NCBI GenBank assembly: GCA_023247835.1
Contig: JAHFFU010000051.1
Span: 1-6,956, forward strand
Direction: 5' to 3'
From: Candidatus Bathyarchaeota archaeon
Lineage (GTDB): Archaea > Thermoproteota > Bathyarchaeia > 40CM-2-53-6 > FEN-987
Length of the DNA stretch: 6,956 nucleotides
Shown one piece after another: positions 1-5,926 of the stretch (position 1 is the stretch's first letter; each line of letters opens with the position of its first letter). The translations under genes were made by a program, and so were the position numbers. A model generated the notes under the pieces. The model saw nothing but the letters and a program-made list of their open reading frames with translations. It was not told where the DNA came from and searched no databases.

Positions 1-150
1 TAAGAGAATTCTTCGCTTCGCCTTCGAACCCGTTATCTTTGGGTCGCTTTCCCGGTAATCGGTACACCAACCATAGACAAATCGAACTGGAGCCCTAATA
101 GTCTTTGAAACTTGGAAAGTGTGAGTCTTGGTATACTTTCCGGTTTTCAA
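1..150 (-). CDS. SRPBCC-fold (START/polyketide-cyclase-like) protein, N-terminal part only
   Basis: This is a partial gene whose C-terminal part lies beyond the left edge; the 50 codons present are open. The peptide has a Val-Ser-Lys-Thr-Ile-Arg-Ala-Pro-Val segment (residues 14-22), then Phe-Val-Tyr-Gly-Trp-Cys-Thr-Asp and Ser-Asp-Pro-Lys-Ile-Thr-Gly-Ser. I recognise this as the first beta strand and following helix of SRPBCC proteins, which bind hydrophobic ligands in a helix-grip cavity; such proteins are common in archaea. The ligand and role cannot be told. The chosen start is TTG at 150-148, with AGGGA (163-159) 8 nt upstream and a TAAATA box at 193-188. The frame stays open to an in-frame TTG at 210-208, itself 8 nt after GGAG, so a 20-residue longer N-terminus is possible. 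The family is seen in the sequence with fair confidence; the start is inferred. Confidence 0.7.
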   Translation of the reverse strand, partial: MKTGKYTKTHTFQVSKTIRAPVRFVYGWCTDYRESDPKITGSKAKRRILL

Positions 151-187
151 GTCAAACGTCCCTAGCTGCGGGTAACGCTTCGGAGGG

Positions 188-193
188 TATTTA
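188..193 (-). promoter_or_regulatory. Possible archaeal TATA box for the SRPBCC gene
   Basis: TAAATA on the minus strand is centred about 40 nt before the TTG at 150. Archaeal TATA boxes sit about 26 nt before the transcript start, which would place the RNA start near 164, just before the AGGGA ribosome-binding site. It is a short AT-rich motif and could occur by chance. If the longer protein starting at 210 is the real one, this lies inside the coding sequence and the call is wrong. Confidence 0.25.
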
Positions 194-210
194 CCATTGC
201 GCAGGATCAA

Positions 211-549
211 GGTCTCAGCTCCGCGCTAGCGGAATGTGCCCTCTAATGGGAACAATGGTAAAGTGTCCGACTTTGCAAAGGTTCTTTAGATTCCGTTCCA
301 ACGTTATTGGTGCGGCTCATGCCGTGTGGTTCGCATGAATCAGGAATCAACGTCGGAAGGTATGAATTCGGCCAATCTTGGCCAATAAACTCCCCTATTT
401 TTTGAGTCGCTATTTGTATTCTGCCAGCTTCCGAGGCGGCAACTATCATGGGCCAGAAGTCAAATGGTACACTACAAGTTAGATTGAGAGCGTGACGACA
501 CCGAACGGTAAGCCGATCAAGAGCATTGTTTTGAATGTAAGGATGGTTT
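211..549. other. Gene-poor stretch between the SRPBCC and Rid genes
   Basis: I see no recognisable gene or complete tRNA here. A 110-codon minus-strand reading frame covers 243-575, but it runs into the 3' end of the Rid gene, is rich in Cys, His, Asn and Ser, and matches no family I know, so I treat it as chance. A middle portion (roughly residues 40-70 of that frame) looks slightly more protein-like than the rest, which leaves a decayed gene possible. The stretch contains the palindrome at 370-383 and a six-T run near 399-405. It should hold the 3' untranslated end of the Rid transcript. Confidence 0.5.
370..383. repeat. Short palindrome GGCCAA-TC-TTGGCC
   Basis: This is a perfect 6-bp inverted repeat with a 2-bp centre; the GGCCAA half is also echoed directly at 380-385 as GGCCAAT. 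It lies 220 nt upstream of the SRPBCC start and 167 nt after the Rid stop. The size fits a dimeric regulator site, but nothing else supports that and a 6-bp palindrome can be chance. Confidence 0.3.
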
Positions 550-939
550 CTAATCGAGTATAGCCTCTGCTTCAATTTCCACCAGCATCTCTGGGTTAAC
601 GAGTCTTTTCACTTCGACCATGGTTGATGCTGGCCGGATTTCCTTGAAGAATGCGCCGTGTGCTTTGCCAACCTCTTCCCATCGTTTAATGTCAGTAACA
701 TAGATTCTCGTGCGCACCACATCTTCCAGCCTAGCACCCGTCGATTCTAAAGCTCGCTGAATATTCTTCAGAGCCTGGACAGTTTGTGCTCCTGCATCTC
801 CAATCCCTACTATGTTCCCCTGAGAATCGGTCGCAGTCGTTCCTGAAACGTGGACGACCTTTCCCACCTTCACCGCCCTGGAGTAACCAACTATTGGTTC
901 CCACTTTGTGCCCGAGGAGATTTTGATACGCGTGGTCAA
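550..939 (-). CDS. Rid superfamily (YjgF/YER057c/UK114) protein lacking the RidA catalytic arginine
   Basis: The 129-residue protein is the usual single-domain Rid length and would form a cytosolic homotrimer with ligand sites between subunits. Visible hallmarks are Val-Ser-Gly-Thr-Thr near residue 31, Thr-Val-Gln-Ala-Leu-Lys-Asn-Ile near 53, and the C-terminal signature Met-Val-Glu-Val-Lys-Arg-Leu-Val followed by Glu-Ile-Glu-Ala. In true RidA an arginine (Arg105 in E. coli) in Pro-Ala-Arg-Ser binds the 2-aminoacrylate carboxylate for imine hydrolysis. Here the motif is Pro-Ala-Ser-Thr with Ser105, so enamine/imine deaminase activity should not be assumed; it resembles Rid groups of unknown function. 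The start is TTG: an in-frame TGA lies two codons upstream and no other start precedes the domain. TGTGAT just before it can pair with the 16S 3' end. It lies 71 nt downstream of the methyltransferase and may be co-transcribed with it. Confidence 0.9.
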   Translation of the reverse strand: MTTRIKISSGTKWEPIVGYSRAVKVGKVVHVSGTTATDSQGNIVGIGDAGAQTVQALKNIQRALESTGARLEDVVRTRIYVTDIKRWEEVGKAHGAFFKEIRPASTMVEVKRLVNPEMLVEIEAEAILD

Positions 940-1010
940 CCATCACACAATTCAGAGTTTCAGTACAGGCGCATTCTATTAAGGAAATTCTAGGCGTAGG
1001 TCCGTGACCA

Positions 1011-1868
1011 CTACGTCTTTTTCGCTCGGACAAAGGTCACCTTCCAATCAAATAAGAAGCGTCCGTGTCGAACGAATTGTCTCAATCCGTCCTTGAATGC
1101 ATACAGTAATTTTTCCCGCCCCGCAGCCGAAAGTTCCGCAAGCTCCTGCCTGAGGGTCGCCCTCTCGAGTCGCATGTCTAAGTACCCTTCAATACCGTGC
1201 AGTGCGATCTTGTAGTTTCGAGGCTTGACTTCGACTTTCTTGAACCCTTCCCTCCTAAGCTCACGTACCTGGGCATTCAGGTTCATTTCACGATTGCCGA
1301 AGCGCTCCAGTGCTGCAAGTGCCACTCTTTGAATCCTCAACTTTCTCGAAGGATTTTTCGTGCGATGCCGCAGCAAAATTTCGCTAAAGATCCGATGCAC
1401 TGGCACATCATTAAGGTGCCATTCATTATACACAAAGATCCCGCCTCTTCTGAGTACCCGAAATACTTCCGCAACTGTTTGATGAAATCCTACCGAAAAA
1501 ATTCCACAGTTAGACGTTACCACGTCGAATATGCTGTCGGGGAAGAGGAGCCGCTCCCCATCCATGACAATGAATCGTATGTTCTTGAGTCTTCTGTCTG
1601 CGGAGCCCGCCTTTGCAACAGCTAACATTGACTTTGAACGGTCTATGCCGACAACGAAGCCTTCTGGCCTGGCCCATTTAGCTGCATCGAACGAAGCGAT
1701 GCCCGTGCCAGTGCCGATGTCCAAGACGATTTGGCCTGAAGAAATCTTCGAGTCTAGAATGAGATCGCGTGCAAATTTTCGGAATATTGGAACCCATCGC
1801 GTTTCCCAGGCATTAGCATCCTTATCCCAGAGTTTCTGTACCGTCTTATCCGCCTGTCCTAGACTCAT
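1011..1868 (-). CDS. Class I SAM-dependent methyltransferase (UbiE/Methyltransf_11-like)
   Basis: The predicted 285-residue protein carries a Rossmann-type SAM-binding domain. Motif I is Val-Leu-Asp-Ile-Gly-Thr-Gly-Thr-Gly at 48-56, the acidic ribose-binding position is Asp76 (Val-Gly-Ile-Asp), motif III is Met-Asp-Gly-Glu at 102-105, and motif IV is Phe-Asp-Val-Val-Thr-Ser-Asn at 114-120. A helical stretch (about 160-260) follows and probably shapes the substrate pocket, ending in a Trp-Lys-Val-Thr-Phe-Val-Arg-Ala-Lys strand typical of the fold's last hairpin. It would transfer a methyl group from SAM in the cytosol; the acceptor (small molecule, lipid quinone or other) cannot be read from sequence. 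I chose ATG 1868-1866 because a TATA-like box sits exactly 27 nt upstream, implying a leaderless mRNA. An in-frame TTG at 1874, 10 nt after AGGGG, would add two residues. The Rid gene follows after 71 nt. Confidence 0.88.
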   Translation of the reverse strand: MSLGQADKTVQKLWDKDANAWETRWVPIFRKFARDLILDSKISSGQIVLDIGTGTGIASFDAAKWARPEGFVVGIDRSKSMLAVAKAGSADRRLKNIRFIVMDGERLLFPDSIFDVVTSNCGIFSVGFHQTVAEVFRVLRRGGIFVYNEWHLNDVPVHRIFSEILLRHRTKNPSRKLRIQRVALAALERFGNREMNLNAQVRELRREGFKKVEVKPRNYKIALHGIEGYLDMRLERATLRQELAELSAAGREKLLYAFKDGLRQFVRHGRFLFDWKVTFVRAKKT

Positions 1869-1891
1869 GCTCAACAGATTCAGTCCCCTAC

Positions 1892-1904
1892 AAAATATGC
1901 TTCC
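1892..1904 (-). promoter_or_regulatory. Archaeal-type BRE/TATA promoter candidate for the methyltransferase
   Basis: On the minus strand GGAAGC (1904-1899, purine-rich, BRE-like) is followed by ATATTTT (1898-1892). The TATA centre at 1895 is 27 nt from the A of ATG 1868. That is the spacing expected if transcription starts at or next to the start codon, as in leaderless archaeal genes. It depends on the organism being archaeal, which is itself inferred. Confidence 0.45.
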
Positions 1905-2001
1905 GAATTGCGGGTTCAGTGAATTAACGTTTACCGGAACTAAGGTTCAAAAGGCAGGCATCTAGAGGCTGTAGTGATGTTAGGAATTTGATGGGAAACG
2001 A

Positions 2002-2028
2002 TCCAGAAGGACGGAGGATTCTTCTGGA
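2002..2028 (+). promoter_or_regulatory. Perfect 8-bp inverted repeat (hairpin or operator) before the acyl-CoA ligase
   Basis: TCCAGAAG at 2002-2009 is exactly complementary to CTTCTGGA at 2021-2028, with an 11-nt loop that contains GGAGG (2013-2017). The right arm ends 19 nt before the TTG start at 2048. As DNA it could be an operator for a dimeric regulator; as RNA it would form a stem-loop displaying GGAGG in the loop. The repeat is seen directly; any regulatory function is inferred. Confidence 0.45.
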
Positions 2029-2035
2029 ATAAGTC

Positions 2036-2042
2036 AGGGAGA
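2036..2042 (+). promoter_or_regulatory. Ribosome-binding site fixing the TTG start of the acyl-CoA ligase
   Basis: AGGGAGA lies 5-6 nt upstream of TTG 2048-2050. An in-frame TAA at 2030-2032 closes the frame upstream, and no ATG or GTG lies between that stop and the TTG. The TTG is therefore the only start that keeps the conserved N-terminus. Confidence 0.65.
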
Positions 2043-2047
2043 ACGCT

Positions 2048-3694
2048 TTGAGTCTTGAATCTGTAGGAAGACCGTGGCGTAACAACTGGCCCAGGAATGT
2101 ACCGCATTCACTTGATTATCCGAAGATCTCGTTTGGCGACGTTCTTCGAAATGGAGCAGCGAAATCGCCCGAAAGAACTGCGTTGTACTACGGTGACCAA
2201 ACGATTACTTATAGTGAACTCGATGCACTTGCAGACCGCTTCGGTGCGGCCCTTCAGGGTCTGGGAATCAGAAAGGGCGACCGGGTTGCAATCTACCTAC
2301 CCAATCTGCCTCAGTTTGTATTTGCCTATTACGGGGCGCTAAGGATTGGCGCAATCGTCGTCACAGCAAGCCCCCTTTACAAGGAGAGAGAACTCGCCCA
2401 TATCCTAACCGACTCAGGCGCAAAGGTTCTCCTGTGTTTGGACAAACTATACACTTACGTTCAATCTGCGAGAGAAAAAACCGAGCTCAGCCATGTCCTC
2501 ACCACCAACGCCAGTGACTACCCTTCACATGCTCCTGAGTTGTCCGCTCCTTCCAACGCGAAGAACCTTCGCACGCTTCTCGCAGACTACAGCGGTTCAC
2601 CGAAAACTGTGGATATCGACGCGAAAAGAGACCTCGCCCTGCTCCAGTACACTGGGGGTACAACTGGTGTGCCGAAAGGGGCTATGTTAACGCACTACAA
2701 CCTCGTAGTCAACGCCGTTCAGTTCTCTTCGTGGCTGGGCATGAGGCCTGGCGCTGAGGTGCACCTATCGGTTCTTCCATTCTTCCACATCTACGGGATG
2801 ACGGTTGCCATGAATGTCCCGATTTACACATCATCCGCCATGATCCTCATCCCAGACCCCAGGGACATCAGCGCTATCCTTCGGGCCATCGACACGTACA
2901 AGCCCACGATCTTCTGCGGCGTACCAGCAATGTACATTGCCCTCATCAATCAACCAGACATAAAGCAGCATAACCTACGCTCAATTCGCGTATGCGTTTC
3001 AGGCGCGTCACCCCTCCCCCTTCAGGTCCAGAAGGAATTTGAGGAGTTGACTGGCGGGAAGCTGGTTGAAGGTTATGGCCTTACGGAAACTAGCCCCGTT
3101 ACGCACGTCAATCCCTTAGATGAGCCGGCCAAGAACCGGTCCGGCTCCATAGGCATCCCAATCTCAGACACGGAGGCGAAGATCGTTGACTTAGAAACAG
3201 GCAAGCCCGAACTGCCCCCCGGGTCGGTTGGGGAATTAGTCATCCGCGGACCGCAGGTGATGATGGGTTACTGGAACAACGCCGAGGAAACCGCGATGGC
3301 ACTAAGAGAGGGGTGGTTCTATACCGGTGATATTGCGACAATGGATCCTGATGGATACTTCCGCATCGTGGACCGAAAGAAGGACATGATCAACGTTTCT
3401 GGTTTGAAAGTGTGGCCTAGAGAGGTAGAAGAAGTCTTGCACGAACACCCAGCCGTAAAGGAAGCGGCAGCCGTCCCTGTTCCTGACGCGACGAGTGGAG
3501 AAGCGGTCAAAGCGTATGTTGTCGTCAAAGAGCAATACGAGGGGAAGGTCTCAGCTTCCGAGTTGATTGAGTTCTGCAAAGAGAAAATTGCTTCTTACAA
3601 GGCACCGAAGGTTGTTGAGTTCAGGGATACGCTTCCAAAGAGCCTTGTCGGCAAAATACTGAGAAGAGAGCTTAGGGCACAAGCAACGCAGTAG
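2048..3694 (+). CDS. AMP-forming medium/long-chain fatty acid-CoA ligase (FadD-like)
   Basis: This enzyme of the ANL (acyl/aryl-CoA synthetase) superfamily activates a fatty acid with ATP to an acyl-adenylate, then transfers it to CoA, giving acyl-CoA, AMP and pyrophosphate in the cytosol. All core motifs are intact in 548 residues, the normal length. They are the P-loop Tyr-Thr-Gly-Gly-Thr-Thr-Gly-Val-Pro-Lys-Gly at 201-211, Gly-Tyr-Gly-Leu-Thr-Glu-Thr-Ser-Pro at 342-350, Tyr-Thr-Gly-Asp at 425-428 (ATP ribose), and the hinge Asp442-Arg-Lys-Lys-Asp followed by Asn-Val-Ser-Gly-Leu-Lys-Val-Trp-Pro. The C-terminal catalytic lysine is Lys536 in Pro-Lys-Ser-Leu-Val-Gly-Lys. No signal peptide is seen. 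Chain length is not readable from motifs; a medium- or aryl-acid substrate is possible. The start is TTG with a good AGGGAG site. An acetyl-CoA synthetase follows after 84 nt on the same strand, and a hairpin precedes the gene. Confidence 0.94.
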   Translation: MSLESVGRPWRNNWPRNVPHSLDYPKISFGDVLRNGAAKSPERTALYYGDQTITYSELDALADRFGAALQGLGIRKGDRVAIYLPNLPQFVFAYYGALRIGAIVVTASPLYKERELAHILTDSGAKVLLCLDKLYTYVQSAREKTELSHVLTTNASDYPSHAPELSAPSNAKNLRTLLADYSGSPKTVDIDAKRDLALLQYTGGTTGVPKGAMLTHYNLVVNAVQFSSWLGMRPGAEVHLSVLPFFHIYGMTVAMNVPIYTSSAMILIPDPRDISAILRAIDTYKPTIFCGVPAMYIALINQPDIKQHNLRSIRVCVSGASPLPLQVQKEFEELTGGKLVEGYGLTETSPVTHVNPLDEPAKNRSGSIGIPISDTEAKIVDLETGKPELPPGSVGELVIRGPQVMMGYWNNAEETAMALREGWFYTGDIATMDPDGYFRIVDRKKDMINVSGLKVWPREVEEVLHEHPAVKEAAAVPVPDATSGEAVKAYVVVKEQYEGKVSASELIEFCKEKIASYKAPKVVEFRDTLPKSLVGKILRRELRAQATQ

Positions 3695-3778
3695 CCCAGA
3701 ACGTGGGGTTTGAACTAAACAGTTAAGAATTCGCTTCCAAGTCCGAGGGCTCTGTCGCAACTTAAACGGTGTTTTGCA

Positions 3779-5740
3779 ATGGCACTTCGCGACATTCTTC
3801 CGACTACGACCATGATATTCCCTGAATATCGTGAGAACGTTAAGACTCTGAGAGATATTCACAAGAAGAGTCTTCAGGATCCTGATTCATTTTGGCGCAA
3901 GGCCGCGGACGAGCTTTTCTGGTATCAAAAGAATGGGCCGGCCTTTGAAGAGATGGACGAGCCTCCCTACGGGAGGTGGTTCCCTGCATGGGAAACCAAC
4001 ATCTCATGCAACGCTCTGGACGTGCAAGTGGCTACTCCTAGAAGGAATAAGGTAGCCTACTACTGGGAAGGCGAGAATGGAGACAAACGAACCCTCACCT
4101 ACAACGACCTCTACGAAGAGGTAAACAAGTTTGCTTCAGCGTTGAAGAAACTTGGAGTCGAGAAGGGGGATAGGATCACCATCTACCTTCCCATGATTCC
4201 TGAACTTCCTATCAGCATGCTCGCCGCTGTCCGAGTCGGGGCTATTCATACGGTGATTTTCGCGGGCTTCACGGCTCAATCCGTGGCAAGCAGAATGAAC
4301 GACTCTAAGTCGAAATTGGTGATTACTGCGGACGGCTCTTTCAGGAAGGGAAAGACGCTCGAGCTGAAGCCGATTGTTGACGAAGCCATCAAACAATCAC
4401 CCGGAATTGAGAAAGTCATCGTAGTGAAGAGAGCAAACAACAAAGTATCGATGGTGAACGGGCGCGACTTTTGGTACCACGACTTGATTACCGCAGGCGA
4501 CGAGTACGTTGAGCCGGAACCCGTGGAAGGCACGCACCCTAGTTTCATTTTGTATACTTCAGGAACCACGGGGAAACCGAAGGGGGCTACTCATAGCACG
4601 GGTGGATACATGACTTGGGCTTACTACACGCAGAAAGCAGTTTTCGATGTCAAGGATGATGACATCTTCTGGTGTACTGCGGACATTGGCTGGATAACGG
4701 GGCACACCTACATTGTTTACGGCCCACTGATGGCAGGGGTTACTTCGGTGATGTACGAAGGCGCGCCGGATTATCCTCAGCCTGACCGTTGGTGGGACCT
4801 GATCGAAAAATACCGCGTCACGATCATTTACACGAGCCCGACAGCGATTAGAATGCACATGAAGTTTGGGGAACAATGGGCGGAGAAACACAACCTAACA
4901 TCCTTGAAGCTACTCGGCACCGTCGGGGAGCCAATTAATCCTGAAGCATGGAGATGGTACTTCAAGAACATAGGCCACGAAAAATGCCAAATCGTCGACA
5001 CGTGGTGGCAGACGGAAACAGGTGGAATTTTGATCAGCCCACAGCCGGGCATCGCTGCCATTCCGCTAAAAGCCGGGTCGGCCACGCTTCCCATTGCGGG
5101 AGTCGACGCTGATGTTTACAGCGAAACAGGCGAACCCGTCAAAGTTGGCGAGAAAGGGTACATGGTGATCAAGCGGCCGTGGCCTGGGCAATTCATGACT
5201 TTATGGAATGACCCTGAGAAGTTCAAGCAGGTATACTTCACGCGGTTCCCAGGAATCTACTACGCAGGCGACTACGCACTCAGGGACGAGGACGGCTACT
5301 TCTGGCTGCTTGGCCGGGCGGACGAGGTACTGAAGGTTGCGGGGCACAGAATTGGGACCATTGAATTAGAGGACAGCCTCATCTCGCATCCGGCGGTGGC
5401 GGAATCAGCCGTTATCGGGAAAGCTGATCCGATCAAGATGGAGGTGCCCGTAGCCTTCGTAGTTCTCAGGCCTGGCTTCGACCCTACGCCGGAACTCAGG
5501 AAAGAACTGTCGAACCATGTGAGGATTACCATCGGCCCAATTGCCGTGCCGGAAGCAATCTACTTCGTCGCCAAGCTACCCAAGACGCGTAGCGCCAAAA
5601 TCATGAGGCGCGTTGTACGGGCCGTCGTTGAAGGCAAGCCGATCGGTGATGTTACGACCCTTGAGGATGAGACGAGCGTCGAAGAAATGAAGAACGCCTA
5701 CGGCGAACTACAAGCTGAAATAAGTAAATCCAAGAGCTAA
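3779..5740 (+). CDS. acs: Acetyl-CoA synthetase, AMP-forming (acetate--CoA ligase)
   Basis: It converts acetate, ATP and CoA to acetyl-CoA, AMP and pyrophosphate. At 653 residues it matches the usual Acs length (652 in E. coli). Seen are the P-loop Tyr-Thr-Ser-Gly-Thr-Thr-Gly-Lys-Pro-Lys-Gly at 259-269; Gly-Trp-Ile-Thr-Gly-His with Ile306-Thr307; Val382 in Gly-Thr-Val-Gly-Glu-Pro; and Thr-Trp-Trp-Gln-Thr-Glu-Thr-Gly-Gly with Trp410. Trp410 corresponds to Trp414 of Salmonella Acs, which closes the pocket to long acyl chains, so acetate or propionate is expected. The hinge motif is Gly-Arg-Ala-Asp-Glu-Val near 519. The catalytic, acetylation-controlled lysine is Lys607, but the motif reads Arg-Ser-Ala-Lys rather than the common Arg-Ser-Gly-Lys. 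No clear ribosome-binding site precedes ATG 3779; an in-frame ATG at 3812 (residue 12) is an alternative. A propionyl- or 3-hydroxypropionyl-CoA synthetase cannot be excluded. A tRNA fragment begins 12 nt after the stop. Confidence 0.93.
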   Translation: MALRDILPTTTMIFPEYRENVKTLRDIHKKSLQDPDSFWRKAADELFWYQKNGPAFEEMDEPPYGRWFPAWETNISCNALDVQVATPRRNKVAYYWEGENGDKRTLTYNDLYEEVNKFASALKKLGVEKGDRITIYLPMIPELPISMLAAVRVGAIHTVIFAGFTAQSVASRMNDSKSKLVITADGSFRKGKTLELKPIVDEAIKQSPGIEKVIVVKRANNKVSMVNGRDFWYHDLITAGDEYVEPEPVEGTHPSFILYTSGTTGKPKGATHSTGGYMTWAYYTQKAVFDVKDDDIFWCTADIGWITGHTYIVYGPLMAGVTSVMYEGAPDYPQPDRWWDLIEKYRVTIIYTSPTAIRMHMKFGEQWAEKHNLTSLKLLGTVGEPINPEAWRWYFKNIGHEKCQIVDTWWQTETGGILISPQPGIAAIPLKAGSATLPIAGVDADVYSETGEPVKVGEKGYMVIKRPWPGQFMTLWNDPEKFKQVYFTRFPGIYYAGDYALRDEDGYFWLLGRADEVLKVAGHRIGTIELEDSLISHPAVAESAVIGKADPIKMEVPVAFVVLRPGFDPTPELRKELSNHVRITIGPIAVPEAIYFVAKLPKTRSAKIMRRVVRAVVEGKPIGDVTTLEDETSVEEMKNAYGELQAEISKSKS

Positions 5741-5752
5741 CAAATCGCCGTC

Positions 5753-5780
5753 GCGGGTTCAAATCCCACCGGCCCCACCA
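5753..5780 (+). pseudogene. 3' fragment of a tRNA gene (T-arm, acceptor strand, CCA); possible attachment-site remnant
   Basis: The stretch fits the last 28 positions of a tRNA. GCGGG (5753-5757) and CCCAC (5765-5769) form the T-stem around loop TTCAAAT (5758-5764). CGGCCCC (5770-5776) is the 3' acceptor strand, A5777 the discriminator, and CCA (5778-5780) is encoded. A matching 5' strand GGGGCCG and D- and anticodon arms are absent; the DNA just upstream is the end of the acetyl-CoA synthetase gene. The T-stem has one C-A mismatch (tRNA positions 50-64), as expected for unselected decay. Homology may extend a few bases left, to about 5747. Such 3' ends are typical leftovers of integration at a tRNA gene. 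A split-tRNA half is a less likely reading. The isotype is unknown because the anticodon is missing. Confidence 0.75.
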
Positions 5781-5815
5781 TGATTTGCCAGTAGGACACA
5801 ATCAAGATAGGGATA

Positions 5816-5820
5816 TTTTT
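5816..5820 (+). terminator. Weak candidate T-run terminator after acs
   Basis: Five consecutive T residues follow GGATA, 76 nt past the acetyl-CoA synthetase stop. Archaeal RNA polymerases often stop at short T-runs without a hairpin, so this is where the acs transcript might end. One short T-run is weak evidence. Confidence 0.2.
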
Positions 5821-5860
5821 GCTTCGCGAGACTTTGCGTAAAGCATTTCTGCAACTCGGT

Positions 5861-5876
5861 CGCTAACATATTAGCG
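5861..5876. repeat. Perfect inverted repeat CGCTAA-CATA-TTAGCG before the glycoside hydrolase
   Basis: Two exactly complementary 6-nt arms flank a 4-nt centre; the middle reads ACATATTA, which is TATA-like. It lies 51 nt before the first in-frame ATG of the hydrolase. It could combine a promoter element with an operator; a core promoter here would start RNA near 5896. Function is inferred only from position and symmetry. Confidence 0.35.
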
Positions 5877-5926
5877 GAACAGGGGAATCGAAGTTCCTAA
5901 ACTGGCTCAGTCACGTTGCAGTTTTC

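Noticed and set aside
105..338. 77-codon plus-strand reading frame
   Set aside because: It is antisense to the SRPBCC coding region, has many Cys, Ser and His residues, and shows no family pattern.
731..1033. 100-codon minus-strand frame between the methyltransferase and Rid genes
   Set aside because: It overlaps both recognised genes in a different frame; its ATG at 943 is 4 nt off the Rid frame, and the peptide is not protein-like.
1197..1965. Two plus-strand frames of about 140 codons across the methyltransferase
   Set aside because: They are antisense shadows of a gene with clear SAM-binding motifs on the other strand.
3701..3726. GGGGTTTGAAC between the two ligases, resembling a T-loop read on the minus strand
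   Set aside because: The flanking bases do not pair as a T-stem and no acceptor strand or CCA adjoins it; it is a chance resemblance.
5696..5780. A complete tRNA whose 5' half overlaps the end of acs
   Set aside because: No GGGGCCG acceptor strand, D-arm or anticodon arm can be placed in the 50 nt upstream, and the DNA there encodes the acs C-terminus in frame to its TAA.
5820..5845. Imperfect hairpin GCTTCGC...GCGTAAAGC as an intrinsic terminator
   Set aside because: The stem is bulged and the T-run lies before, not after, the hairpin on the plus strand; on the minus strand it is followed by A residues.
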